Source of the DNA: Xiphophorus maculatus
Taxonomy: Eukaryota > Chordata > Actinopteri > Cyprinodontiformes > Poeciliidae
DNA length: 64,000 nt
NCBI RefSeq assembly: GCF_002775205.1
Contig: NC_036453.1
Coordinates: forward strand, 26,210,713-26,274,712
Direction of reading: 5' to 3'
The position numbers were made by a program, and so were the translations under genes. Every line of letters starts with the position of its first letter. Position 1 is the stretch's first letter. The notes under the pieces are model-generated. The model was not told the origin of the DNA. It saw only the letters and a list, made by a program, of their open reading frames with translations, and made no database searches. Below, piece after piece: positions 51,806 through 63,560 of this stretch.

Positions 51806-54051
51806 TTTTTTTAAGAGCATCAAATAGGTAACATCTGTGTGGTATCCACAGCACAAGCTGAACATCAGACAAAGCCCACAAAGCAGGAGGCGCCTAAGGA
51901 GGGACAAACCAGTGTCAGGTTTCAAGAAAAAGCAGAAGAAGGGAGGAGGGGCCAAACACAGTAAGTGCAAGAGAGACCAGACTTTTGAGCAAACTGTGGG
52001 AAAAGTGAGGGTGTTTAAGAATGTCACTAGCAAAAAGTGGATTATACTGTTCACATTATTATTATTCAAGCTTTATTTTTGAGGATTGTTTTTATTAATC
52101 ACCAACTACAGTGCTTTTAGTTAATCAGCCTAAAAATGTAATAAACCTCAAAAATATGAATGTTGAGGAAAGTAAAAGTGAGTGTTTGCCTTCCTCTAAA
52201 AGCACATGTGCAATCATTGGGCATCTCTTATCGTGCAGATTTTTTTATCCAACTAAATAAAAAAACTCTAAATTTAGTCAGTTTATTTAGAAGTATTTCA
52301 TTGTCTTAAATCAGCACAGTCATAGAATATAACCCCTGAGTGATGTTCTGGTCTACACTCCATACCAGTTGGGGGCGGCAATGCTCTAATTTTGTTGTTT
52401 GCCAACTGCTAATAAGGATCACAGAAGAAGGAGAAAAAGAAGAACAGCTGCCAGCACACCTGCAGGTAATTCCCCCATCAGGAGTGATGCCCGTTTATAA
52501 GGAGGATCATTTGGTGCCTTCATTGCAACTCAGTAATTAAACAGGTCAAGGGAAGATGACAGAAACATTGTGGAGAAGAAAAAAAAGGCAGGTGACTTTA
52601 TAGCATTCAAAGGAAAGTTGACATGATGACAAAAAAAACCCCAACAAATTAAAGATGGAAACAACTACATCCTGAATATATTTTTGTCATGCAGGTGTAA
52701 TTAATACTTTATATATAAATGAGGAAAACATCCTACAGAAAAATATGACTTGTCTTCAAGAGGAGACAGTGGAACATGTTTTATTGTTCTGCACCAATTA
52801 TTCATCTGAGAGAACTAAACAGGTTTGTCATTTACAGGAACTGTTGGACAAAGTCTTTATTTCTACGTCTTTTTCATTTCTTGAGGTACCTTAAGAAGAT
52901 AAAATTAATGGTGAATTTGTTTTGTTTTGTACGGAGCCCTCTAGGGGACATGGGGAATTTTTTTTCTTTTGCGTTACCTCGCAAAACTTTTGCGTTCCCT
53001 CGCAATACTGTACTGGTCAGTTATGCAGCATAATTGAATACTGCAAGCCTTTCTTACGGTGGGCGCCGTATTTTCTGCTTTAATATAAGGTTATGTGAGG
53101 TTTTTCCATGAATGTTAGAATCTTTTTGTGAAATATCTGAAGTTTTATATCTTTCTTTAGGATACAAAGGCACCACAAACCTACGATATAAACAGAAACC
53201 TTCCGTAAGTAGGAAAGAAATAAAAATACATTCTAATTTGGACTATTTCTGAGTTATTATCGCGGGTAATAAATCATCTGACAGTTTTGATTGTGTCTCT
53301 GTTGTGTTCGTAGTCTGAATGGTTTAAAGAGCTGCTTTCAGTGCCGCTCCATCTTCGCCTTAACAGACATAAACATGCAGTAAAAAAATCGATTTTCAAT
53401 CAGTGTTTTGCACCAAAGAGATATAGAGATATAAGCTTCCTGAAATCATGAGTTTGACTTTTGGGTAAATATTAAGCATTGCAACAGAGTAGTTTGTCTC
53501 CTGTGTGGATGTTCATGTGTGTTTTAAAACTGATTTCAGGCTAAATATTTTTTCACAAACGTAACCACAGAACTGTTTCATTATATTAATTACACATGTA
53601 ATTCATGTGTTTTAAAACGGACTTTTTGCAAAATTTTTGCCACAGTATAAAAACCAAAATAGCTTTTCCTAGTTAGTTCTTATACGTTTAAATTTGACTT
53701 TTGTGTATATCTTGTACACCAAACACCACAACCTAATGAATTTTGCTATTCTGGTTGTGCATGTCTATCCCTTTTTTATTTATTTTTTTGGTAAAAACTT
53801 TTACCACACTCAAACATAAACATTTGATGACATATTTGGGCATTCCTCTGTGGGTTTACATTTTTCTTTCATATATAACTGAACCCTGTTCTTGTTAAAT
53901 TGTTTCCCGCACCCAGAGCTACTCAGTGGTTTTTCTAACAGCATTTAATGGTATGAATCCTGGAATGTGTATCTCACATTCTTTGTGTGCATCAATCTTC
54001 TACCACCAAATAAAGCACTAAGACAACTGAAACTGTAATTTTTATTACAGT
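51806..54051. other. Spacer between the ptrh2 and TMCO5-like genes
   Basis: No gene supported. It contains a GAAGAAG-tailed repeat (52365-52450), a duplicated 'tttgcgtt(a/c)cctcgcaa' unit (about 52968-53007) and an isolated exon-like segment at 53161-53204 on the plus strand. Confidence 0.45.
52365..52450 (+). repeat. GAAGAAG-tailed repeat
   Basis: 'ccagttgggggcggcaatgc', then 'ttgtttgccaactgctaata' and 'agaagaagg'. Same general type as 50283-50365. It includes a CTCF-like core with one mismatch. Confidence 0.4.
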
Positions 54052-54057
54052 TTTATT
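54041..54057 (-). terminator. Two poly(A) signals for the TMCO5-like gene
   Basis: AATAAA on the minus strand at 54052-54057 and 54041-54046, starting about 50 bp after the stop. Confidence 0.6.
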
Positions 54058-54108
54058 TTAACCCATTTCTTTTTTGTCCATTCCCATGGCTTATGCCATG
54101 TATGTGGA

Positions 54109-55836
54109 TCAAAAAACAGGGGTAACAATATAGCTCAGTTCTCCGTAGGGCTCCAGAAACTCAAATGCTACCATCCACAAGTTGCAGTTCGAATCAGAAA
54201 CTCTGCAGCTAGACGCCAGGAATAACAAAATGACTACAAAAAAGATGAAAAAGAGAATGATGTATCCTGCTGCCTTGACTCCTCTCTGCAAGATCCTGGC
54301 ACCATACTCCGGCCAGCTGAACGGACTAAAAATATATATATTAAAATGAGTCATTTTAATTAGATTTGGGTTTTTTTTGTCTGTATTGGTTCATATAAGT
54401 ACCATTCTCTTGAGGTTACAGAAATCAAGTCATCCTTGTAGTAATCTTCTTCCTGTAAAGACAACAGCAGATTGGAGCATTGGCTTCACATGTTAGCGGT
54501 GTCAGTTATTTGACATGTGGACATCCATCAGGTCTACTTTAAAACACTGAAAGTGAGTTACAGGCCAAATAGCAGTGACACCGTCATCTTCAGGTTTTTG
54601 TGTGTGATTGTCATACTTTGAATTCTCAAAGACAGCCATGAAGAGGACGATGACAATCTCCAGAGGTTCAATAATTGCTAAAATGTTAGTCAAATTGTGA
54701 TGTGGGAAACCAAAGAGAAATTATGAAGTGGAACTCATTTTAAAAAATCCAATTATCTCAAAATTTCCAGATTAAGACTAAGAGCTTTGTCAATTTTAAA
54801 TTTTTTAAAATTGACTTACACTGATGCAAAGCTGTAACGTCTCTACAAATCTAATTACAAATGTTCTAATTCTCAGGTAAATAAATATTTACAGGCAGTG
54901 ATCACTTGCAGTACTAAAGTACAAGAAGGAATTATAACAACCCACTAATAAGAAGTTTTTATAGTTATAGTGTGAAACATGGTTATGATTTTAAACGGCA
55001 ATTCGAGACAAATAATCTCAGTAAGGAGGGATTTTCTTGATAGATGTAGATTTGTAGTCGTGTATTACCTTTACCACTGAATGTAGGACCTCTGTGCCTG
55101 GTTCATATTTCACCACCGTTCTGTAAAAACCAAAGAAAAACAGGATGGAAGACGAGACGAACTCGGCTGATTGTCGAATGCAAAGCTTTAGAAACTCATT
55201 CTCCGGTTCTGCCACTATGAGTTGACGAGTCGGTACTCACAGGATCTGTTCCTCCTGAATGTCTTTCAGATTTTTCTCCAGGAGGTGAATTTCATCTCTG
55301 AGTTCCTGCAGAAAGGTTAAACGTCAACACATCACAGGGATGATCGGATCTAGCATTTAAAGATTCTGTCGCAAAATTGTAATTATCAGATACCTCAATG
55401 ATGCCGGCATATCTTTCTATCTTCTTTTTCTTGTCACCCTCCATCTCAGACAGCTGATGGCGAGACATTCAGATTAATGTTTTTATTAAGTCATGTTAAA
55501 AGCGAAGCTAATTAACTTTTCATAACTAGAATCATTCTTACTCTCTCTATTTGGGTGTCTTTGTTATGCAGGGCTGCCAGGATCTTCTGGTTTTCCTTTA
55601 TTATTCAGTGAAACAAAGGACAAAAGTGACCCATCCAAGAGGCAAAATAATATATGAAACATGAATTGAAATGAAGTAAAAGTTTACCTTGATTATATTC
55701 TCAGCTGTTTCCTCCTGATGGTTCTTTGAAAGCTCTTCCAGCTGAAGCAGATCAGAGTGAGAGCGTTTCAGAAGAGGATGGAAATAACTTCACATCGGCA
55801 GAGCCAGACAAAGGTGCTTGTGTGTATACTGTATAT

Positions 55837-55927
<91 letters not shown>

Positions 55928-55929
55928 CA

Positions 55930-55997
<68 letters not shown>

Positions 55998-57574
55998 CTG
56001 AGGCCACTGTTTAGGGGCCAAATTTGGCGCTGCCATGATTATTTATGTTGCCTAGAACTTCAAGATAAGAGCTGTTTACGTATTTTATCAAATCAACTGT
56101 GATTTGCATAATGCCAAATGAAATCAATGTGAAAATATGTTGAGCGTTATTTAATTTTAACAAGTGCTTATTGACTACAGAGAAAGCTATAATATTTGAA
56201 CAGTTTTATAGGTCGTTTTATTAATGCATTCGGTCGGCCGTGGCGCAAAATGAAAATGAGTTGAAATAGCAAAAAGTTAAATTTGACACGGATAATAGAT
56301 CTAACATTTTTATATTTGTTGTTTGAGAATGAGAATACTGTTAAATTTAATTTGACAGTTTCCGCATAGATGATGTAAAATGTAAGTTTTAAATGAATTG
56401 AGTTGGTAAAGGTGCACAAAATAATCTTTCCTGCATGATTATTGTTAAAGTGGCAGTATTATTATTATCTGGGCACGCAGTGCCATTTTGTAGCACAATC
56501 ACGTAACTGTTACCTTCAGCTATAAAATACGATATTTAAAAGCAGTTAAACAAATTTAGCGCCTTAAAATTGGGCCTCTGCCTCTTTAAAATCTCCTGCT
56601 TTTTCTGAAACTCCGCCTTCAGGGAGTCGTGACGTCACTCCTCTATTAACCCTTTAATAATTCTTTTTCCAGTGTTGCACGGAGTATAAAGAGATCGACA
56701 CAGTTCCACCAGGTGTTTGCTAATTGCTGCTGGCTAGTCTAGAGGAGCCGAGTAGGGGAGCCGTGGACTGACCTTGGGTCAGCCCTGGTTACAGGTTTAT
56801 ATGAACATTGTTGGGGGTTTCCCTGCAGTCTTTAATGCTGCATTAGCATTTACCAAGCCCTTAGCAGATGTCAGTTTCTCTAAACGCTTTGTTTGTGAGA
56901 AATCTTCCCGTACCTCAACAGCCAGCTGTTGATTTTCCTCCTTCATCTTCTCTAGATAATCTTCCTGCGTAGAACAAAGTCAAACAACCGGCATTAAATC
57001 TGGTGTCTGTCAGAACTGTAATTTACACATTTAAGGTTAATCACTTACCATTTCTCTAATCTGAACTTTTTTCTCTTCTAAATCTTTCTGGCGCATGAGT
57101 TCTTTATTCTTCTCTATTGATATCTTCTCATTTTCTGTCTGTTCTTTTAACCTGAAAACAATAAACGGTTCTTTAAGAGAAACATCATGCTCATTATAGA
57201 AACTAGATTTCTTATGTCATTTTAATGTCATGGTTTCTGTGAAAACTAACCAAACAAAAAATTTTATTGAGTTTACTCTTGCTTACTCTTTGATTTTGTT
57301 GGTCAGGTTTTGATTTTCTTGCTCCAGTTCTCCCATCAGCTCCTCCGTTATTTGGCCTTGATCCACTAGTTTTTCATAGAGCTCCTTTGTCAGTCTGTGT
57401 TGTTTTAAAGCCAGATCATATCGTTTACCAAGGTCTTTGATTTCTCTGCATGGAACACCAGAATGCATGCAAGTTGATCATCATTCAGTTAAAAAACAAC
57501 AAGCATACGGTTTCACCGGGCACTCACACAGTGGCGGGAGCCTCTTCATCAACGACAATGTAAGCTTCCTCCAT
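54109..57574 (-). CDS. Coiled-coil tail-anchored membrane protein, TMCO5-like, 11 coding exons
   Basis: Coding exons on the minus strand: 57528-57574, 57287-57445, 57049-57151, 56914-56964, 55688-55741, 55542-55595, 55394-55453, 55241-55305, 55069-55120, 54403-54452, 54109-54325. All borders are GT-AG and the phases add up to 303 residues. The start MEEAYIVVDEEAP has A at -3. Residues 17 to about 195 are rich in Glu, Lys, Gln and Leu and should form a long coiled coil. Residues 250-270 (AAGYIILFFIFFVVILLFLAS) are a strong membrane segment, followed by about 33 residues ending YIVTPVF. Size and layout match TMCO5A/B (about 290-310 residues, testis-expressed in mammals). I cannot see clear motif identity, so the family name is tentative. 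The gene model itself is solid. Intron 4 is unusually rich in features. Confidence 0.7.
55837..55995. repeat. (CA)n-(TA)n compound microsatellite, about 160 bp
   Basis: About 80 bp of CA followed by about 70 bp of TA, in intron 4 of the TMCO5-like gene. The TA part can extrude a cruciform and the CA part can adopt Z-DNA. It produces false open frames in several phases. Confidence 0.95.
56560..56800 (+). promoter_or_regulatory. Promoter-like block: full CRE and TATA-like box
   Basis: Inside intron 4 of the TMCO5-like gene, on the plus strand (TGACGTCA is palindromic). A full CRE at 56630-56637 is followed 48 bp later by TATAAA at 56685-56690. It could be an antisense or alternative promoter, or the internal promoter of a mobile element. 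No transcript can be traced from it. Confidence 0.35.
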
Positions 57575-58127
57575 TTTGTTTCTCTGGTTTGCGTTTGTCT
57601 ACAGTGTACCGAACTGTCCTACTCTTGACTGATGTTCACCTCTCTGTATTACAGTCTGCTCTGTCTTGGAGCTGTGACTTCACCGAGCCCGGTTCCATTC
57701 CCCGTGACCTCACAGCTGCATTCGGATGTTTAAACATGGCTGAAAAATCCGAATGAATCTCCCTGGGTTACAATCCAAACATCAACTCTTTTTCTATTTT
57801 TAATACGATGGAAAATAAGCGCTCACATGGGTGTTTTTCATAAACTGCTCAGCCACAGCAACAGGGTAGCTTTAACAGCTGCACAGTTGATGAACACTAT
57901 ATTAAAACATTCTCACTTATGAAATCTAACAAGCATTTTAAAAAAAAGCCTTTGAGATGAGCTACGTTGAAGGAGTCAAGTGTTAGCTAACGCTGCCGTC
58001 TGTTGAGGGAAGTGAGGATTATCTGTAATTAGACTACACGTATAGTGGGAGTGGAACAAAGACACAGTGATTTGATGTCAAATAAAATATGTTTCAGTTT
58101 ATGGTGAAACTGTAAAGCACAGACACA
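57575..58127. other. 5' flank of the TMCO5-like gene
   Basis: Contains the presumed 5' UTR and promoter. No TATA box is clear. A possible non-coding exon cannot be excluded. Confidence 0.4.
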
Positions 58128-58141
58128 CCAGTAGGTGGCAG
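58128..58141 (+). promoter_or_regulatory. CTCF-like core motif CCAGTAGGTGGCAG
   Basis: Matches all 14 positions of CCASYAGRKGGCRS, about 550 bp upstream of the TMCO5-like start codon. Occupancy is not shown. Confidence 0.45.
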
Positions 58142-60430
58142 CAGTAGAGGATATTTGGCTGTCCATATATCTTATAGGGGAGTTTATTCCACTACCCTAT
58201 GAAATGAAAGCAGTGCAATTTTAAAATACTTTGTTTATCTCAAAAGGAAATTTCTCAAATGAAATATGTATGTTGATTAAGTTATTTTTATACTTGTATT
58301 GAGAGTTTGATCATTTATGTAGTTTTATTTAAAATGTTTGTGGATTTTGCAACAAATTTTTTGTTTGTTTGTTTTCCAACATTAAAGCTGCATTGCTCTC
58401 TCAAACACACAACAGCATTACATTTGGACTGGTTTAAATAAACAAAATGGCAGTATTTATGATTCAGAATGTAATTCTAATATGAAAATTATATTTAGAA
58501 ATCTCAATTCTTTTAAGTTCCATGGTAAATTTGCACACAAATCTTGTACAATTTTAAGGGACACAAATATTTTAAAAAACAAAACAAAAAAAGTGATCAC
58601 ATCATAGTGAAAATCTCTTATTTAATTTTTTTCTTTTACATTAAATTAAATAAATTGTATTTTTGTAGCCTTTTCTGTCATTCTCTGAATATTTTGCTAT
58701 CTGGTTGTTTTTCAAATCTAGCTTTACATGTTATTCAGCACAAAATGTTGAGAGATCATTCAGAGCCAAAAGCTTGATGTTTTTAGTGAACCGAGCAATA
58801 AATATTTTTATACCATTTTGTTTTCATTGTTTTATAATTGTTATGTATTAATGTTCATTTTCAAACCTGACCTCTAAAGTAGGGGAACAATCCAAAACAC
58901 ATGCAACAAATTGTAACCACCAGATAGTTTGACCTATTTAAAGCCAATTCTAAAGAAAATATGGGCGAATTGAAGCTTTTGCAAAAACGATCTCTGCTCT
59001 GAGTCGCCCGGTTTTAAATCCAACGCTAATTTCAGATGCACTCAACAACCTTACAGTAATTTCTCCTCAGAACACATAACAGGGAATTTCTAAGAAAATG
59101 GAAACTGATCTGATTTGGGTGGCGCTGATTCAAGGCAGCCAGCAGAGGCTACACTTGCTACACATATCAGCCTCTTCTTGTTTTCAAACAGTTAACGATA
59201 TTCATTTCTGCTGACCCCAATATGCACGCTCTGCACACATGGGGTAAAACTTATAAAGGAGTCATTGCCTTCGTCAGTGTTTCATCTTTCCATAAGTTTG
59301 AAAATCAGAATTGAGATCTTGTTTAATGAAACCCAGGTGTGGCCTGCTGCACTGCAGAAACTGGATAAATCCAGTGCTGTAAAGCTGTTGTCACTCTTAT
59401 TCTACCACATAGCTGTCTGAAAATCTGCCTCTGTTGAGTCTAAACATGCAGTATTTTTTCCCCCCTGTGTTTGGTACGCTGTGCCACTTTTTTGTTTCGG
59501 GCATGTGTTCTACTTTGCCAGTATAGTAGGCTGGTTATGCAGTAACATCATGGTGTCATTTTAATTTTTCCCCCCCATACTTGAAGAGCAAACGATCAAC
59601 GGGTAAGAAAGTCCAGTGCTCTGTTAATCAGTTCAAACATATCGTTGAAATTGATCAGAGAATTGGTTGCAAAGCACTTCAAGCATTCAGCATGCCGAGG
59701 TGAATGAATGTTCTTTAGTGTCGATATAATAGTTATGTTTTATTCGTTATTTGCCTTTTCAGATTTCCTTGTTTGTTTGCTCAAGGTTACAAACTGATGG
59801 CTAGACATTCTCCCTCAGGATTTTGCTTTGGAAACAGAGTTCATGATGTCGGTTTCGTGTCAAGTTAAATGGGACACACTCCTTGTCCTCCTTTGTCCCA
59901 TCAATCAACTCAATATTCTGCAAAATGTCTTGTGGACATCAAGCTGTTTTTGACTAACGTGAGAAAACTCTTCATGTTCTTCATGGCCATCAGTGGTTTT
60001 GTCCTCACAGCTCTCCCATGGATGCCATCTTTGCCCAGTCTCTTCCTTATTGTTGGTTCATGAACCCTGACCTTGACTATCGCAGCAAGGACTGCAGTAC
60101 TTTAGCTGTGGTTCTGGATGAGTTGTTAATGTGCCCATTTTTATAGCCCAGCCAGTCCTGGGAAGATTCACTACTTTCATGCCCTCTCCATTAGTGGGTA
60201 ATGGCTCTCACTGTGTTTTGATGGAGTCCATGAGTCTAAGAAATGTCTTTGTAACCATTTCTGGACTCAAAGTCTCATTTGGACTTGTTTTTTTTTTTCA
60301 AGGCACAATGCAACCTTTGAGATGATTTAACCTACTTCATAATTTGGGTTATTTAACTGGTCATAAGAGAAATAAAATGGTGGTTAATTTTTCAAAGTCA
60401 TACCTTCACAAAGTTATTCGTCCATTTATG
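58142..60430. other. AT-rich spacer: nothing recognised
   Basis: No gene or repeat supported. Open frames near 59869-60325 (plus) are short and have no splice partners. Their wording suggests an old Tc1-like transposase-region remnant, but I could not establish it. Confidence 0.35.
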
Positions 60431-60439
60431 AACATTTTG

Positions 60440-60890
60440 CTTTGGAGCTAAATATTTAGCTTGCTAGCAAATTTGGCGCTATAAATTTAGCTTGAACATG
60501 GTTAGCTAACACGGCTAGCTTTCTAACTAAATATTTTGGAGATAAATATTTAGGTTGCTTACTAAATTTAAAATTTGTAGCTTATGGAAGCCCATTTCTG
60601 CCACTCTGCTAAAAAAAATAAATCTCATAATTATTACTTCGCTATCTCATTATTATGAGATTGTATCCCATAATAATGAGATATAATCTCATTATAATGA
60701 CTTAGGAGTTAGCTATCTGGTAACAGTGACTTATGAGAGAGTATCTCATATTAATGTGATAGCTAAGTCATAACTATGATTTGTTTCTTTTTTCTGTTTT
60801 TTCATCAGAGTGGCGGAAACGGGCTTCCGTAGGTGCTAAATGTTTAGCTCGTGAGCTAAATATTTAGCTTGCAGCATACGCATTAAGTTG
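60440..60890. repeat. Short 'taaatatttagctt' repeats flanking an inverted-repeat element
   Basis: Several forms of 'gctaaatatttagcttgc' occur at 60448-60570 and again at 60834-60872. The element at 60580-60832 lies between them. Confidence 0.55.
60580..60832. mobile_element. Inverted-repeat transposon relic, about 250 bp
   Basis: Left end 'atggaagcccatttctgcca', right end 'tggcggaaacgggcttccgt', complementary with few mismatches. The interior consists of nested palindromes built from 'tctcattattatgaga' and 'agctaagtcataa'. No open frame. Confidence 0.65.
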
Positions 60891-62620
60891 ATATATTATT
60901 CAGTATTGCTTTTCTACAAGGGCCAGGTTAATTAACATAACTTTCCTTCCACGTAAAAGAACTAGCTCTATTTTCCCGGAGCCTTATATGTGCTGTAGGT
61001 ATGATGGATCAAAGTCGCGACGCTCATGCCGCCAAAAATATCCATGGCAGGCCGACTTCGCCGGAGATCAAATTGCATGTCCTACAGTATCGGTTACCTG
61101 GAAAGGCGATGCCGGAGCATGAGGTACAAGCTGGACGTCTTTGCATGTCAGGAAATGAATATACGACAGAAACACGGCAGTGTGACAGGCGTACTGAAAT
61201 ACATCTGAGGACTACAGCTTTGACCTGAAAACTGTGAAGTCCTGTGGTCAGTCTGGGAGTTAGCTGCTCTCTCTTTGCCCATTTGCCGTTCGCTCCCTCG
61301 CTGCAAGAAGCCCAGCAGAGAACTGGTGCATGTTTGAAGTGTGCTCAAGGAAAGTCACCCACTTATTTATAGACCTTTAATTAGACTGGCTCTCTTGGGG
61401 TTGGACTGGGCAAATGATGAGATCTCCCCCTCTTTTTGTGTCTCTTTTCTATCAGCCCCCCCTTTCTCCCTCAGCCACCCTGTATCAGTACTCCATCCTT
61501 CCCTGGCCCCCTTCATCACCACACCCTGTACTCCAGTTATGATGCATTTCATGGGTAACATACTGTTGCCCTATATTACCCAGTACACCTCCAACTCAGT
61601 GGCTTTATTTGAGCTCGGAGGTCTTTGAGAAAAGCAACACCAGCTGAACGGTGAGTTTCCTCTCTGCACGATGCAACGCTTTAACACACAACACTGTTCT
61701 ATACAAGGCCTGTCTTTGCTTTACACTCTGGTGAATTTATAAACTCCCTTCAGTGTTTGCTGCTGTTTGAAACGTGATTACAGCTTATTGAATTTCTCAT
61801 CCTGGACTTTGTATGCGTCCTGCGTTGAGGTTGATGTTGTCTCCCATGCCGGAGTTACTCAACAGGTCCGGGTTGTTTTGGAAGGAGAGGGATTGCGCAA
61901 TCTCTGGAGCAGGGCTGTGCTACTGTGCCTCTCACAGCCAGGAGTGGTGTTATGAAACAATTTATTAGGCATCGCTTTTGGTGAAGTAGCTGTTCTATAT
62001 CACAGATAACATGCCACGTAAACAGGGTCATGTTTTTGCGTGGACTATTCTCATGACTGAAGTTGGAACCAGGATATTTTACACTAAAGAACACCTGCTT
62101 TGCTTCACAGCCTTAAAAAACTAATTACAGGGTTTCTTGAGAACAACTATTAAGGTGTGGTGTGTACCGAAGATTTAAAAGCTGATGAAAAGCCTTTGTT
62201 TATAGTTCCTTTCGAAAGCCCAGAGTCCTGAAATACGTCATATGTTTTTAAAATTATTTTCACCTGTGTTATAATGGTATTCATATGACTGCAAGGTGAA
62301 ATACTCTAAAATCAAACCTCGAGAAAAAAAATCTCAGAATGGATCTACAATTTCAAATGAGCATCAATCTCTGCTCGCTGCAACACACATAACACACACA
62401 TACTGTATATCTATCTATACATCTTTCTCTTTTTATTTAATTTGAATTCCATAACTTAGAACTTCCTCCTTTCACCTTAACAATATTGCCAAAATGAGAG
62501 ATATTGTGGCACAGAGTGATGCAAAAAAGCTGCTTCATAAATTTGTTGCTTCAAAGTTGGACTGTTGAAATTCTTCACTATCTGGAAGTCCAAAAATTAA
62601 TTAAAAACCCTTCATCTTAC
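60891..62620. other. Spacer with a less AT-rich stretch, no gene supported
   Basis: 61000-61210 is richer in CpG than its surroundings and open in two plus-strand frames, but neither shows a known domain. 61260-61630 is C/T-rich. Nothing else is recognisable. Confidence 0.35.
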
Positions 62621-62639
62621 CCAGAACTTGGGATGATTT

Positions 62640-63560
62640 CATGGAAAAGATCATGTTGAACCAATATTAGCTCTTCTTCACCGGCTCCCTGTTAAATGCG
62701 AAATAGATTTTAAAAATTTCCATCTTACACATGAAGCCCTTTATTTTCCAGCTCCATCAAACCTCAGAGCTCTGATTGGTCCAGATGTTTCCAACAGAGC
62801 ACTTCACACTCAGACTTTACTGGTGGCTCTTACAGTTTCTAAAAGTAAAATGGGAGGCAAATGTTTTGGTTGCCATGCTGCTATAGAAGCAGCTCCTAGT
62901 TTTGTCTGTAAGGCTACAAATTTAGGCTTAAAACTTTCCTTTTTTGGTCAAGCTTGTTGTTACAGCAACTTAGGCTTATGCTCCTTGTGACCATTTTCTC
63001 ACTCTGCTGATTTTTCCTACTACTCTCCCGACATGCGTTAACCTGCGTTAATTAAATTGCTGTAATTAACTTTATGGCCCCTCTCTCTTTTTTTCTCTTC
63101 ACACAAGCAACATCTTGCCTGTAGTTTTAAGTTGTGACACGTTGACTTTGTCTTTCTATATTAAATCCGTTATCCATTGACGGAGCTTTGATTCCATTAA
63201 TTATACGCAAGCATCATTTTCATCCCAATGATTTAGAATTCATCTGTTTAGTTAAAGAAGCAGCTGCTGCCATCAACTCTTTACTTTTCTTTGACATAGA
63301 AAGTACACCCAGATCAGCGTCTCTGCTGTTTTTTTGGGGGGGGTTTTGTGTCTGCTCTGTCTTATGAAACCCAGAGTGAATCAAAGCAGATGGCCCACTC
63401 ACACTGAGACACGTTCTGCTGGAGGTTTCTTCCTGTTGAAAGGGAGTCGTTCTTTCCACTGTCGCCACATGCTCTCTAAGCATGGAGGACGGCTGCAAAA
63501 TCAGAGACTTTATGCAGTTGGCTGGGTTTCTTTAAAAACATAATGAGGAAAAAAATGTGA
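62640..63560 (+). mobile_element. LINE relic (L2/Rex-like) with 3' tail
   Basis: A broken frame at about 62660-62950 reads ILALLHRLPVKCEIDFKNF and later KSKMGGKCFG. It corresponds to the conserved region after the reverse transcriptase of fish LINEs. 63380-63530 ('ctgctggaggtttcttcctg', 'actgtcgccacatgct') matches the usual 3' region of such elements. It is degenerate and inactive. Confidence 0.6.

Noticed and set aside
51837-52020. Lys/Arg-rich plus-strand frame resembling a basic exon
   Set aside because: An acceptor-like CCACAG precedes it and GTAAGT occurs inside, but there is no partner exon and it follows a transposon tail. It is not supported.
51581-52069. 162-residue minus-strand open frame
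   Set aside because: It runs through the hairpin and the Tc1-like tail and contains a repeated peptide caused by the palindrome. Not a gene.
53330-53352. 16-mer shared with the ptrh2 first-exon region (gctttcagtgccgctc)
   Set aside because: One shared 16-mer is expected about by chance in a window of this size, and the flanks do not match.
54617-54677. Extra exon of the TMCO5-like gene encoding a stretch starting QLLNLWRL
   Set aside because: It has splice-like borders, but joining it shifts the frame and puts a stop in the next exon. Skipping it keeps the whole model in frame.
55726-56102. Several open frames of repeated Thr-His and Ile-Tyr
   Set aside because: Translations of the CA/TA microsatellite.
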